64,000 nucleotides of DNA from ZLKRG08 sp046048895 (GCA_046048895.1 JBJOFF010000003.1:62001-126000), one strand, 5' to 3'. Shown: positions 26,296 to 36,292, numbered from the stretch's first letter. Translations and numbers: made by a program. The notes: generated by a model from the sequence alone, not told the origin.

Positions 26296-27834
26296 TTAAG
26301 CGTGGGAGAAGTGGCGGGTACCAGTGAAAAAGAGCGCAATATTCGCTGCCTTTGCTGCAGCAATCACCTCTTCATCTCGCATTGACCCACCTGGTGAAAC
26401 TACTGCGGTAATTCCGGCATCAATCAGAATCTGAAGTCCATCCGCAAATGGGAAGAATGCATCGCTGGCCGCAACTGAACCTGCAGCGCGTTCGGCGGCT
26501 CTGGCTACTGAAAGATTGGCAGAGTCAACGCGATTTACCTGCCCCATTCCAACGCCGACTGACGCGCCAGATTTTGCTAAGAGAATTGCATTGCTCTTAA
26601 CTGCACGAACTGCGCGCCAGGCAAATTCTAGATCTGCAATTACCTCTTCTGAAACTTTCGATCCTGAAACTTGTTTCCAATTCTTCGGATTATCGCCTTC
26701 GGCATTAATTAAATCGGCTTCTTGAACCAATAAACCGCCTGAGATTGAACGTGGCTCTAGTGGGCCATAACTCTTCATCTCAGTTGTCAGAATTCGAATA
26801 TTTGCCTTCTGCTTAAGTAGCTCTAGAGCTGCAGGTTCATATTCAGGCGCAATGACAACTTCAGTAAAAACATCTGAGAGCGCACGCGCCATAGCTTCCG
26901 TGATGGTGCGATTTGCTGCTACTACTCCACCAAATGCTGAGACTGGATCGCACTCGTGAGCAGCTTTATATGCAGAAGCGATATCGCTTCCAATTGCAAT
27001 TCCACAGGGATTGGCGTGTTTGATAATCGCAACTGATGGCTGAGCATGATCATATGCAGCGCGCAAAGCAGCATCAGCATCTGTGTAATTATTAAAGCTC
27101 ATCTCTTTGCCATGCAATTGCTTAGCATTGACTATGCCCGGGAAGTTACTTGCATAAACCGCGCCTTGTTGATGTGGATTCTCGCCATATCTAAGCGTTG
27201 CACTTTTGCGCCAAACTCCGGCAATCCAATCAGGAAAATACCCTTGCGATTGATTGAGCCACATCGCAATCGTGGCGTCATATTCAGCCGTGGTTCTAAA
27301 TACGGCAATTGCTAAATCTTTTCGTTCTTGCAGCGTATAACCACCGTTTTTAAGCGCATTTAGCAACCCGTCGTACTGACTAGGGCTTGATAAGACCGCG
27401 ACCGAACCATGATTTTTGGCCGCACCTCGAAGCATGGATGGTCCGCCAATATCTATCTGTTCAATGCACTCTGCATAATCTGCACCTGAAGCAATGGTTG
27501 CAGCGAATGGATAAAGATTAATAATTACCAAATCAAATGGCGCGATATCTAACTCTGCAATCTTTGCTAAATGTTCTGGATTATTTTGATCAGCCAAGAT
27601 TCCTGAATGAATTCTTGGATGAAGCGTCTTGACGCGACCTCCCATAATTTCTGGAAAACCTGTGTATTCAGATACTTCGGTGACTTTGATGCCACTTTCT
27701 CTTAGGTTTTTACAGGTTGATCCGGTAGAGAGAATTTCGACGCCGGCTTCGGCAAGTGCTTTGCCAATTTCGATTAATCTAGTTTTGTCATAAACGCTAA
27801 GTAGTGCTCTACGAATAACTTTACGATTGCTCAA
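26296..27834 (-). CDS. purH: Bifunctional AICAR formyltransferase / IMP cyclohydrolase
   Basis: Last two steps of IMP synthesis. 512 aa: N-terminal MGS-like cyclohydrolase domain (about 1-190, with STGST, GFPEIMGGRVKTLHP) and C-terminal AICAR transformylase with RYGENPHQ near 217 and the catalytic KHANPCG near 267-273. TTG start two bases after the purN stop (TAGATTG) with a GGGGAAA ribosome-binding site in the purN 3' end, so purN and purH are coupled. Confidence 0.96.
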   Translation of the reverse strand: MSNRKVIRRALLSVYDKTRLIEIGKALAEAGVEILSTGSTCKNLRESGIKVTEVSEYTGFPEIMGGRVKTLHPRIHSGILADQNNPEHLAKIAELDIAPFDLVIINLYPFAATIASGADYAECIEQIDIGGPSMLRGAAKNHGSVAVLSSPSQYDGLLNALKNGGYTLQERKDLAIAVFRTTAEYDATIAMWLNQSQGYFPDWIAGVWRKSATLRYGENPHQQGAVYASNFPGIVNAKQLHGKEMSFNNYTDADAALRAAYDHAQPSVAIIKHANPCGIAIGSDIASAYKAAHECDPVSAFGGVVAANRTITEAMARALSDVFTEVVIAPEYEPAALELLKQKANIRILTTEMKSYGPLEPRSISGGLLVQEADLINAEGDNPKNWKQVSGSKVSEEVIADLEFAWRAVRAVKSNAILLAKSGASVGVGMGQVNRVDSANLSVARAAERAAGSVAASDAFFPFADGLQILIDAGITAVVSPGGSMRDEEVIAAAKAANIALFFTGTRHFSHA

Positions 27835-27835
27835 T

Positions 27836-28375
27836 CTATTTCCCCAAGCTTTCTAGATTATTTATGACTTCAACTATTAACTTGCGCTCCACAATCTTAA
27901 TGCGTTCGTGCAAAGTAGTTTCATCGTCTCCAGGCATAATCACTACAGGGACTTGAGCAATTACGGCTCCGGTATCTACTCCCTCATCAACCCAGTGAAC
28001 AGTGCAACCCGTCTGGCTAACGCCAGCAGCCAGAGCATCCCGGACTGCGTGCGCACCTGGGAAATTAGGCAGCAGCGCTGGATGAGAATTGATAACTTTA
28101 AATCGCTTCACAAATTTTGGTGACAATATTCGCATGAATCCAACGCTAACTACTAAGTCTGGATTTTTGGAATCAACGTATTCAAAAAGCTCTTGATCCC
28201 AATTCGCACGTGGTGATTTAAATGAAATCACTCTGCTGTCTATTCCAGCAGCAGCTGCACGTTGCAATACCTGCACATTTGGTTGATCGCTGACGACGCT
28301 GGAAACTTGGAACCCCGCATCTATAACTGCTTGTGCCAAAGACCCTGAACCAGAAGCCAATAAAAGCAGCTTCAT
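27836..28375 (-). CDS. purN: Phosphoribosylglycinamide formyltransferase
   Basis: Formyl transfer from 10-formyl-THF to GAR in purine synthesis. 179 aa, somewhat short for the family (about 190-210). N-terminal LLASGSGSLAQAVID is the phosphate-binding loop (GSGSN in most homologues); the catalytic part NSHPALLPNFPGAHAVRDAL and GCTVHWVDEGVDTGAVI, with the His/Asp pair, is intact. ATG overlaps the upstream membrane-protein stop (ATGA). Confidence 0.94.
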   Translation of the reverse strand: MKLLLLASGSGSLAQAVIDAGFQVSSVVSDQPNVQVLQRAAAAGIDSRVISFKSPRANWDQELFEYVDSKNPDLVVSVGFMRILSPKFVKRFKVINSHPALLPNFPGAHAVRDALAAGVSQTGCTVHWVDEGVDTGAVIAQVPVVIMPGDDETTLHERIKIVERKLIVEVINNLESLGK

Positions 28376-29433
28376 TTACGGTTAAATCTCTGGCTAATCA
28401 GAGGGATGACGTGCACTAACCCGATTCCAATGAGAAATTCTGCCGAGATTAACAATGGAAACTTCCAAAGTGATGGACCAACTGTTCCTAATTCATAAGT
28501 TATCAAAGCGCCAGAACCTAAATAGGCAAAGATAAAAGAGCTCAGAATAAAGAGCACGATGGTTTGGCGCAGCACATTTCGGCCGCTGTTAATAGTCCAA
28601 ATCGCAACCTGTGCGCCAACTGCAATCACAATAAGTGCGCCAATTAGATAGTACGGATGGCGGCCAGTAGGTAGCGCACCCAAAATAGGAAGTGCTGGAA
28701 TTTCACCTAGCTTGAAATTTAATGGTGCAATTAGTGTTTCGCGTCCGATTGCAAAACCAGCACCAGAGAAATATGCAACAGTTGAAATTAAGAAATTTGG
28801 CAAATATAAAATTGTTAGCGCTAATAACAACAGGCCACCAATAAAGCCAGGTTGTAGCACTGTGGTTAAATTATGAACTGTTCTTAAATTAATTATTAAT
28901 GAAAGTCCAGTTACCAAGGCGGCGAACCCGAAAATAATTGCCCAAATTTTGGCGAGATATATTAAAGAGTGAGTAAATCTAAATTGATTTATAGCAAAGA
29001 ATGTAACCACAAATACAAATGGTGTGGCAAAAGCAAGTGCCCAATACCAAGATACATATACATCGTAATTTGAAGATGCTAAGGAGAGAAGTACCACTAA
29101 TAACGTATAACAAGTAGCAAAGATCCAAACTGCTAAATCGCTATTCGTGCGTTCCAAAACTTTTCGAGCTCCAGCAGTTATTCCGATTGCCGGAAGCGCC
29201 ATTGCGCCAAGTGGTAAGTAAGTCAACCAACCATCAATTCCACTTGGAGGTATATGTAAATGAAATGGCACCATGTGGGAGCCAAGAAATATCCAGGTTG
29301 CACCACGAAATGGATCGGTGGTGCTTGCATATGCGCTACCTGCAATTGCCCAGGCTAGAAAGGTAATGATTCCAGCTGGAATTAATGTGAAGAGTACGCT
29401 TTTTAGACTTTGCGTGATTGCAGGTACAAGCAC
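28372..29433 (-). CDS. DUF6350-type polytopic membrane protein
   Basis: 353 aa with about nine or ten hydrophobic segments and short loops, few charged residues, and a basic C-terminus (QRFNRK). Position between sucD and purN matches the actinobacterial DUF6350 family, which keeps this neighbourhood in Streptomyces and relatives. No catalytic motif or transporter signature is recognisable. GTG start, 10 bases after sucD, overlapping purN by four bases. Function unknown; conserved linkage to purine synthesis may be only positional. Confidence 0.7.
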   Translation of the reverse strand: MLVPAITQSLKSVLFTLIPAGIITFLAWAIAGSAYASTTDPFRGATWIFLGSHMVPFHLHIPPSGIDGWLTYLPLGAMALPAIGITAGARKVLERTNSDLAVWIFATCYTLLVVLLSLASSNYDVYVSWYWALAFATPFVFVVTFFAINQFRFTHSLIYLAKIWAIIFGFAALVTGLSLIINLRTVHNLTTVLQPGFIGGLLLLALTILYLPNFLISTVAYFSGAGFAIGRETLIAPLNFKLGEIPALPILGALPTGRHPYYLIGALIVIAVGAQVAIWTINSGRNVLRQTIVLFILSSFIFAYLGSGALITYELGTVGPSLWKFPLLISAEFLIGIGLVHVIPLISQRFNRK

Positions 29434-29443
29434 GCTGAGAACC

Positions 29444-30325
29444 CTAGCGGCCCATCAATGCACGCATCAGTTTTGCAGTTTCAGACGGCGTTTTGCCGAC
29501 CTTAACCCCTGCTGCTTCGAGCGCATCCTTCTTTGCCTGTGCAGTTCCGGAGCTGCCAGAGACAATTGCACCAGCATGACCCATGGTCTTGCCTTCCGGC
29601 GCGGTGAATCCAGCAACATAACCAACTACTGGCTTAGTTACATACTCTTTAATAAATGCAGCAGCACGCTCTTCAGCATCGCCACCAATTTCGCCAATCA
29701 TGACAATCGCTTCGGTCTCTGAATCATCTTGGAATGCTTTTAAGCAATCGATATGAGTTGTACCGATAACTGGGTCGCCACCAATTCCAACTGCAGTGGT
29801 AAATCCAATATCGCGAAGTTCGTACATCAATTGATAGGTAAGTGTTCCTGATTTTGAAACTAAACCAATTGGACCGCGACCAGTGATATCTGCTGGAATA
29901 ATTCCAACATTTGACTGACCGGGGCTGATTACACCTGGGCAGTTGGGTCCAACTAAACGTGTACTTCCCTTCTCAGCAGCATATGTGTAGAAGTAAGCCG
30001 AGTCATGAACTGGAATACCTTCAGTGATCACTACGACTAATGGCATCTTGGCATCAATCGCATCGATAACTGCACCTTTAGCAAACTTTGGTGGCACGAA
30101 AACTACCGAAACATTTGCACCGGTTGCGGCCATCGCCTCTGCAACCGTGTTGAAAACCGGAAGTTTGGTGCCATCCATATCAACGCTCTGGCCACCTTTG
30201 CCTGGTGTAACTCCACCAACTACTTGGGTGCCAGCTTTAAGCATGCGCTTGGTGTGCTTGGTTCCTTCAGAACCGGTCATGCCTTGAACAATTACTTTGC
30301 TATCTGAATTAATAAAGATTGCCAT
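29444..30325 (-). CDS. sucD: Succinyl-CoA synthetase alpha subunit
   Basis: TCA-cycle substrate-level phosphorylation with SucC. 293 aa. CoA-binding GMTGSEGTKHTKRM near 15-28, NCPGVISPGQ near 125-134, LVSKSGTLTYQ near 155-165, and the phosphorylated active-site His in MGHAGAIVSG near 250-259. ATG lies directly after the sucC stop, so the subunits are translated in tandem. Confidence 0.97.
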   Translation of the reverse strand: MAIFINSDSKVIVQGMTGSEGTKHTKRMLKAGTQVVGGVTPGKGGQSVDMDGTKLPVFNTVAEAMAATGANVSVVFVPPKFAKGAVIDAIDAKMPLVVVITEGIPVHDSAYFYTYAAEKGSTRLVGPNCPGVISPGQSNVGIIPADITGRGPIGLVSKSGTLTYQLMYELRDIGFTTAVGIGGDPVIGTTHIDCLKAFQDDSETEAIVMIGEIGGDAEERAAAFIKEYVTKPVVGYVAGFTAPEGKTMGHAGAIVSGSSGTAQAKKDALEAAGVKVGKTPSETAKLMRALMGR

Positions 30326-31489
30326 TTACTTTGCCGCCAATTCTGCTGCACGAGCAGCTGCGCCATCCATGGTGTCTAGCTGCTGCACCAATGGGTGCGC
30401 AGCTTCATTAAGAATTCGACGTCCTTCAGCGACATTATTGCCATCTAAACGAACCACAATTGGCTTAGTTGCAGCGCTACCTAGAATTTCTAGCGCTTTC
30501 ACAATTCCATTTGCGACTGCATCGCAGGCGGTAATTCCGCCAAATACATTTACAAATACGCTCTTTACATCTTTATCGCCCAAGATAATGGAGAGGCCAT
30601 CTGCCATAACCTCGGCAGAGGCGCCGCCGCCGATATCTAAGAAGTTTGCCGGGCGCACATTGCCAAATTTCTCGCCAGCGTAAGCAACCACATCAAGAGT
30701 CGACATCACCAAGCCGGCACCATTTCCAATAATTCCAACTTCGCCTTCGAGCTTTACATAATTTAAGCCCTTAGCTTTTGCCGCTTCTTCAAGTGCATTT
30801 GCCGCTGATTTATCAATTAAAGCTTCGTGATCTGGTTGACGGAACTCCGCATTGTCATCAAGAGTTACTTTGCCATCAAGCGCAATAATTTTTCCATCTG
30901 CAGTTTTAACAAGCGGATTAACTTCAACTAGCGTCGCATCTTCCTTGGTAAAAACCACCCAAAGTAATTCGATAACTTTTGCGACATCCGCTGCGATATC
31001 AGCTGGGAAATTTGCTTGCGCCACAATTGCGGCAGCTTTGGCAGCATCAATACCGGAAACTGCAGATACTGGAACTTTAGCTAATTTTTCCGGCGCGGTA
31101 CGTGCTACCTCTTCGATATCCATTCCGCCGGCAACAGATGCCATACATAGATATTGACGATTAGAGCGATCCAACAAAATTGAAACGTAATACTCTTCAG
31201 CGATCGGCGCTGCTTCTGCGATCATCACACGATGAACTGTGTGGCCTTTGATATCCATTCCCAGAATGGCAGAAGCTTTCTCTTTAGCTTCTTCCGCATT
31301 CTCGGCAACTTTGACGCCGCCAGCTTTGCCGCGACCGCCTACCTTTACCTGCGCCTTCACTACGACTTTGCGGCCAATTTTTGCAGCCGCTGCATGCGCC
31401 TCTTCGGGGGTTGTTGCAACTGCGCCAGCTAAAACCGGAACGCCATGCTTTTCAAATAAATCTCGCGCTTGATATTCAAATAAATCCAC
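30326..31489 (-). CDS. sucC: Succinyl-CoA synthetase beta subunit
   Basis: ATP-grasp nucleotide-binding subunit of succinyl-CoA synthetase. 387 aa. MDLFEYQARDLFEKHGVPV opening, VVKAQVKVGGRGKAGGVK near 42-59 (ATP loop), EVNPLV near 200 (metal site), FLDIGGGAS and FVNVFGGIT near 270-320. GTG start. A short imperfect hairpin spans the start region (arms 31486-31495 and 31499-31508), directly after the pcrA stop. Confidence 0.97.
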   Translation of the reverse strand: MDLFEYQARDLFEKHGVPVLAGAVATTPEEAHAAAAKIGRKVVVKAQVKVGGRGKAGGVKVAENAEEAKEKASAILGMDIKGHTVHRVMIAEAAPIAEEYYVSILLDRSNRQYLCMASVAGGMDIEEVARTAPEKLAKVPVSAVSGIDAAKAAAIVAQANFPADIAADVAKVIELLWVVFTKEDATLVEVNPLVKTADGKIIALDGKVTLDDNAEFRQPDHEALIDKSAANALEEAAKAKGLNYVKLEGEVGIIGNGAGLVMSTLDVVAYAGEKFGNVRPANFLDIGGGASAEVMADGLSIILGDKDVKSVFVNVFGGITACDAVANGIVKALEILGSAATKPIVVRLDGNNVAEGRRILNEAAHPLVQQLDTMDGAAARAAELAAK

Positions 31490-31510
31490 GGCTAAATCTT
31501 AGTCGTGGAA

Positions 31511-33733
31511 TTAGAGCTTCTCGACCGGCGCGTAGCGCAGCAGCAGACGCTTCTCTCCCAATTGTCCGAAATTAATAGTCGCTTCCGTGCGATCTCCTTC
31601 GCCGGAAATCTTGACCACGGTTCCTAATCCAAATGTGTCATGAGCCACACGATCACCAACTGTTAATGAAATTGTATTTGCACTTTTCTTACCGGTTGCT
31701 CTTGGTGGTGGAGCTGATTGCGTGAATTTTGGCTTTGGTGCAAATGTTCTTTGTCGCCAATCAATTAATTGATCTGGAATTTCAGATAAGAAACGTGAAG
31801 CTGGATTGTAATTAGGTGCGCCCCATGCACTTCGATATTCCGCGCGAGTTAAATATAAACGTTCTTGGGCTCGAGTCAGCCCGACATAAGCCAAGCGACG
31901 TTCCTCTTCTAATTCATCTCGCTCACCCAGAGTTCGATTATGCGGAAAGATTCCATCTTCCAAGCCAGTTAAAAATACCGTCGGAAATTCCAAACCTTTA
32001 GCGGTATGTAAAGTCATCAAAGTAATTACGCCACCATGATCTTCGCCTTCGGGGATTTCATCCGAATCTGCAACTAGAGCAACTCTTTCAAGGAAACCGC
32101 CTAAAGAGATGACCGCATCTTCAGGCAGATTCTCTATCGGGGTCTCTTCGTATTCGATTGATACCGCTACTAATTCTTGTAAGTTCTCTACTCTTGATTC
32201 ATCTTGTGGATCTTGGCTATTTTGCAACTCTGCAAGTAAACCTGATTGCTCTAATACTGCCTCTAAAATCGTTGAAGGTTTAGTGCCTGCTTCAACTAGA
32301 ACATTAAGCGCCAAAATTAACGAAACAAAGTTGGAAAGCGCAGCGGTTGCGCGACCGCCTAATTGCGCATCATTAGCGACAATATTTAGCGCTTGCCAGA
32401 ATGAGATACCTCGTGAATTTGCGATACTTTCGATACTTTCAATGGCCCGATCGCCGATACCGCGCTTTGGTACATTAATGATTCGACGTAGTGAGACTTC
32501 ATCTTCGAGGTTTACTAAAACCTTTAAATATGCGAGAAAATCTTTAATTTCTCTACGCTCATAGAAACGAACTCCGCCAACAACTTTGTAAGGAAGTCCT
32601 GCGCGCATAAAAACTTCTTCAAATACGCGAGATTGTGCGTTGGTGCGATAGAAAATGGCGGTATCGCCATATTTAGAGATACCTTCCTGGGAGAGTTTCT
32701 TTATTTCGCCAGAGATGAACTCCGCTTCATCATGTTCGCTCTCGGCGACATAACCAACTAGGGATGCGCCAGCTCCCGCTTCGGACCATAAATTCTTCGC
32801 TTTGCGATCGCGATTTTGTTCGATGACTGCATTGGCCGCGCTGAGAATATTCTGCGTAGAACGATAGTTCTGCTCGAGTAAAACAGTCTGCGCATCCAAA
32901 TAATCCATTTCAAATTGCAGAATATTGCGAATGGTTGCACCGCGAAATCCATAGATAGATTGATCTGCATCACCAACTACGCATAATTCAGCGGCCGGTA
33001 TGCCTTCTTCATCTTTGCCAACTAGCTCTTTAACTAAAATATATTGAGCATGATTGGTATCTTGATATTCATCGACCAAAATATGGCGAAAACGTGACCG
33101 TAGTCGAGCTTTCGCTTCAGGGAAGCGCTGTACCACTTCTACCGTCTTCATGATTAAATCATCAAAATCCATCGCATTGGCTTGGCCCAAACGCTTTTGA
33201 TAGAGCGAGTAGACATCGGCACAGATCTGTTCGTACTGATTGCTGGTGGAATTTAAGTAATCCGCTGGCCCCAATAATTCATTTTTAGCATTTGAGATAG
33301 TTGAAGCAAATTGACGTGGCGGGTAACGCTTTGGGTCTAAATTTAAATCTTTGCAGACCAGTGCAATCAATCTTTGCGAATCTGCGCTGTCGTAAATCGA
33401 AAAATTATTTGAGTAGCCCAATCGATGAGCCTCTAGACGCAGGATACGCACACAAGCTGAGTGAAATGTTGAGACCCACATTGATTTCGCAATCGGGCCG
33501 ACTAATTCGGCAACGCGCTCTTTCATCTCTCCGGCCGCTTTATTGGTGAAGGTAATCGCTAAGATTTCAAAGGGTCTAACATTTCTGCGCGCCATTAAAT
33601 ATGCGATTCGACGCGTTAAAACTCGAGTCTTTCCAGAACCGGCGCCAGCCACAACTAAAAGTGGTGTGCCGCTATGAACCACCGCAGCAGCTTGCTGCGG
33701 ATTGAGCCCGGTTATTAGCGGATCTTCATTCAT
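31511..33733 (-). CDS. pcrA: ATP-dependent DNA helicase PcrA/UvrD
   Basis: Superfamily 1 3'-5' helicase for repair and replication restart. 740 aa. NPQQAAAV Q-motif, Walker A GAGSGKTRVL near 29-38, motif II VDEYQDTN near 222-229, motif III GDADQSIYGFRGA, motif IV QNYRST, motif V TLHTAKGLEF and motif VI VGLTRAQERLYLT. A C-terminal region beyond residue 660 ends in a Tudor-like PcrA segment (VGDRVAHDTFGLGTVV). Transcribed away from the PIG-L gene; a TAGACT box at 33743-33748 lies 9 bases before the ATG. Confidence 0.95.
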   Translation of the reverse strand: MNEDPLITGLNPQQAAAVVHSGTPLLVVAGAGSGKTRVLTRRIAYLMARRNVRPFEILAITFTNKAAGEMKERVAELVGPIAKSMWVSTFHSACVRILRLEAHRLGYSNNFSIYDSADSQRLIALVCKDLNLDPKRYPPRQFASTISNAKNELLGPADYLNSTSNQYEQICADVYSLYQKRLGQANAMDFDDLIMKTVEVVQRFPEAKARLRSRFRHILVDEYQDTNHAQYILVKELVGKDEEGIPAAELCVVGDADQSIYGFRGATIRNILQFEMDYLDAQTVLLEQNYRSTQNILSAANAVIEQNRDRKAKNLWSEAGAGASLVGYVAESEHDEAEFISGEIKKLSQEGISKYGDTAIFYRTNAQSRVFEEVFMRAGLPYKVVGGVRFYERREIKDFLAYLKVLVNLEDEVSLRRIINVPKRGIGDRAIESIESIANSRGISFWQALNIVANDAQLGGRATAALSNFVSLILALNVLVEAGTKPSTILEAVLEQSGLLAELQNSQDPQDESRVENLQELVAVSIEYEETPIENLPEDAVISLGGFLERVALVADSDEIPEGEDHGGVITLMTLHTAKGLEFPTVFLTGLEDGIFPHNRTLGERDELEEERRLAYVGLTRAQERLYLTRAEYRSAWGAPNYNPASRFLSEIPDQLIDWRQRTFAPKPKFTQSAPPPRATGKKSANTISLTVGDRVAHDTFGLGTVVKISGEGDRTEATINFGQLGEKRLLLRYAPVEKL

Positions 33734-33770
33734 GAGGCGTGGAGTCTATTCGTCATGGGAGACTAAGCCC

Positions 33771-34496
33771 GTGGAACCACGTGATGATAAAGAGATTTCG
33801 CGCATACTTGTCGTAAATGCGCACCCAGATGATGCAGATTTTGGCGTAGGCGGAACCGTTGCAAAGCTTGCAGCTAAGGGAATTGAAATTACCTATGTCT
33901 GCTGCACCAATGGTGATCAAGGTGGCGAAGAGTCTGGAGTGCCGCAAGCAGAGATGGCCGCAACTAGACAGCGCGAACAGCGCGATGCCGCTCGCCTACT
34001 TGGCGTCAAAGATGTGATTTATTTAAATTACCGCGATGGACACCTCGAACCAACCATTGGTTTACGAAAAGATTTAGTTAGACAGATCAGAATTCACAAA
34101 CCAGATCGCATGTTAATTCAAAGCCCCGAACGAAATTGGGATCGTATTGGCGCAAGTCATCCTGATCATTTAGCAGCGGGCGAAGCGGCAATCCAAGCGG
34201 TTTATCCAGATGCTCGAAATCCTTTTGCGTTTATGGATTTGAAGAACGAGGAAGGTCTTGAACCTTGGCGCGTTAAAGAGGTCTGGGTTTATGCCCACCA
34301 CTCTCCTGATTATTGGGTTGATATCACCGATACTTTTGAAAAGAAGATGGCGGCGCTAAATGCTCACGTCTCTCAGACTGCGCACAATACTGAGTTAGAG
34401 AAAATGGTTCGCGAATGGGGCGAACGCAATGCGGGTGTAGCTGGACTTCCAATTGGTCGAGTTGCTGAAGCTTTTAAAATAGTTAACACTGACTGA
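33771..34496 (+). CDS. PIG-L family deacetylase
   Basis: Zinc-dependent N-acetyl-sugar deacetylase family (LmbE/PIG-L). 241 aa from GTG at 33771, chosen because GGGAGA sits 8 bases upstream and because ATG at 33732 or the longer frame would overlap the pcrA 5' end. Zinc site AHPDDADFGVGG near residue 18, CTNGDQGG near 47, SHPDHLAAGEAA near 130. The family includes mycothiol-pathway enzymes (MshB, Mca), but nothing here fixes the substrate. Followed after 15 bases by a membrane protein on the same strand. Confidence 0.87.
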   Translation: MEPRDDKEISRILVVNAHPDDADFGVGGTVAKLAAKGIEITYVCCTNGDQGGEESGVPQAEMAATRQREQRDAARLLGVKDVIYLNYRDGHLEPTIGLRKDLVRQIRIHKPDRMLIQSPERNWDRIGASHPDHLAAGEAAIQAVYPDARNPFAFMDLKNEEGLEPWRVKEVWVYAHHSPDYWVDITDTFEKKMAALNAHVSQTAHNTELEKMVREWGERNAGVAGLPIGRVAEAFKIVNTD

Positions 34497-34511
34497 TTTC
34501 GGATTACTTAC

Positions 34512-35651
34512 TTGAAATTCAAGCGCGATTATTACCTAGAGTTAATCGACGCGATTAGATTACGTCGCTATTGGATTCGCCAAGTTTTAATTGCTGGTGT
34601 GGCCTCTGCGGTCGCTTGGCAGGTAGGTAATTTAATTATCGAAAATGGCGGCTTAATTGCCGCTATTGCCTGTGCTCTTAGTATCCGAATCTCCACTTAT
34701 AAGTCTTTTCGTGAAGGTTTTGGTCAGATTGTTGGCACTGCAATTGGGGCATCGGTTGCGCTTCTTGCTGTAAGCATCTTTGACTTTGGAAATATCGCAA
34801 TCTTCACGACAATCGTGCTCTGCTCCGTTGCCGCACGCGCTTTACACCTTGGTGAAGTGGCATCAGTTAATGTTCCGGTGACTGCCCTAATTGTGATTGG
34901 TCCAGGAATTAGCGAAAGTAAAGCCATTACCCGTTTGGGAGAAACTTTTATCGGGGCAATCATTGCTGTGGGATTCTCTTTTTACGCGCACCCAAAAACA
35001 CCAACTGGTCGAACTATTGAATTAATCGGAAGTTACACCAAGCGCGCCGCAAATTTATTATCAGATATGGCCGAAGGCGTAGCTTCAACTTTTGATACTG
35101 CGCTAGCTGGCAGATGGTTAACCCGTGGCCGAAATTTAATTGAGCAGATTCCGAATTTAAGAAGTCAAGCTCTAGAAGCGAAACGTTCTTCTAGATGGCT
35201 ACCTAACGATGATTTTGCGACTGCAGAGATGCTGTACACCCGTGCCGTATCCACCGAACACATAATTGTGCAGGTGCGTTCGATATCAAGAACGCTCTTT
35301 GATCTATCAATACACGGAGCAGTACCGGAACGGATTCGACGAGAATTAGCACTTGCTTTATCAACTGCAAGCTACTCCGTAGCCGATAAACCTGAGAGTA
35401 AAGATCTGGAAGAGACCGCAAATGATTTACGAGCTTCTGCGAAAGTTTTACGAGATTCGCTAATAAAGCAGAGCAATCTGATTGATAGCGAGCTATTGGT
35501 AAAGCTGGTTTCCATTGTCTCTAATTTAGATGTGATTGCAGATTCATTAGATGAATCATCGCCAGCGATTACTGATGTGCTGACTCCAGATGAACCAGCT
35601 GAACAGAAAATCTTAAAGAAGAATTTACTTAAGAAACTTTGGCCGTTTTGA
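34512..35651 (+). CDS. FUSC / aromatic-acid exporter family membrane protein
   Basis: 379 aa, TTG start. Residues about 25-165 hold five or six hydrophobic segments resembling the FUSC/ArAE (DUF939) domain: VLIAGVASAVAWQVG, GGLIAAIACALSI, FGQIVGTAIGASVALLAVSIF and LGETFIGAIIAVGFSFYAHP. The rest is a long, charged, mostly helical cytosolic part ending in a basic KKNLLKKLWPF. Such proteins are putative exporters or half-transporters; substrate unknown. The 3' end overlaps the convergent cyclophilin gene by 23 bases. Confidence 0.75.
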   Translation: MKFKRDYYLELIDAIRLRRYWIRQVLIAGVASAVAWQVGNLIIENGGLIAAIACALSIRISTYKSFREGFGQIVGTAIGASVALLAVSIFDFGNIAIFTTIVLCSVAARALHLGEVASVNVPVTALIVIGPGISESKAITRLGETFIGAIIAVGFSFYAHPKTPTGRTIELIGSYTKRAANLLSDMAEGVASTFDTALAGRWLTRGRNLIEQIPNLRSQALEAKRSSRWLPNDDFATAEMLYTRAVSTEHIIVQVRSISRTLFDLSIHGAVPERIRRELALALSTASYSVADKPESKDLEETANDLRASAKVLRDSLIKQSNLIDSELLVKLVSIVSNLDVIADSLDESSPAITDVLTPDEPAEQKILKKNLLKKLWPF

Positions 35652-36291
35652 TCTTCACAGATTGGATTGGGTATCCATCTGGGTTGTAATACCACTTGCC
35701 ATCAGCTTCTTGTTTAACTGCTTTTTTACTAGCTACGAATTTAACAATATCTAGGCCTTTAGTAATTTTTCCCCAAATTGTGTAGTTGGGCGGAAGTTGA
35801 GTGGCTTTGTATACAAAGAAGATTTGTGAGCCGTTGGTCTTTGGTCCGGAATTGGCCATTGCCACAATGCCTTCTGGATAATTATTTGCCACATTCTTTG
35901 GCAGATTCTCATCAACATAACCCTTCCAGCCGGTTGGCGATCCACCTCCAGTAAAAGTTGGATCACCACACTGCAGTACAAATAGGCCCTCAGTTGTTAA
36001 ACGATGGCAAAAAGTGCCATCAAAATATTTGCCTTTAGCTAATGCTGCAAGTGAGGTAATTGTGATTGGCGCTTTTGGATTTAAAGTTACTTCGATAGGT
36101 CCACAATTGGTATCAAAAGTGATTTTCTTTGGTAACGGCTTAGCAGCTTTTATTGGTTGAGCTAACTTTTTTGGAGTGCTCTGAACTACTTGTTCATCGG
36201 TGCATTTGACTGCTGCTTGCGCAGGTTGTGCCAAAACTACAACCGAAGTTGTTGCTAGTACGCCAACTAAGAAGATCGCTAACTTTTTCAA
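35629..36291 (-). CDS. Secreted cyclophilin-type peptidyl-prolyl isomerase
   Basis: Protein-folding isomerase acting outside the membrane. TTG at 36291 gives 220 aa beginning MKKLAIFL, a typical signal peptide with cleavage after AQA; the in-frame TTG at 36306 would run into guaA and add five residues without a ribosome-binding site. The cyclophilin domain (about 65-215) has FCHRLTTEGLFVLQCGDP, GSQIFFVYKATQLPPNYTIWGK and GIVAMANSGPKTN. The usual HRV(I)PGF/QGGD motif is altered (HRLTTEGLFVLQCGD), as in other actinobacterial secreted homologues. Confidence 0.88.
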   Translation of the reverse strand: MKKLAIFLVGVLATTSVVVLAQPAQAAVKCTDEQVVQSTPKKLAQPIKAAKPLPKKITFDTNCGPIEVTLNPKAPITITSLAALAKGKYFDGTFCHRLTTEGLFVLQCGDPTFTGGGSPTGWKGYVDENLPKNVANNYPEGIVAMANSGPKTNGSQIFFVYKATQLPPNYTIWGKITKGLDIVKFVASKKAVKQEADGKWYYNPDGYPIQSVKIKTAKVS

Positions 36292-36292
36292 C

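Noticed and set aside
31486..31508. Terminator between sucC and pcrA
   Set aside because: Imperfect 10-bp hairpin with a mismatch on the transcribed strand and no T-run; it also covers the sucC start.
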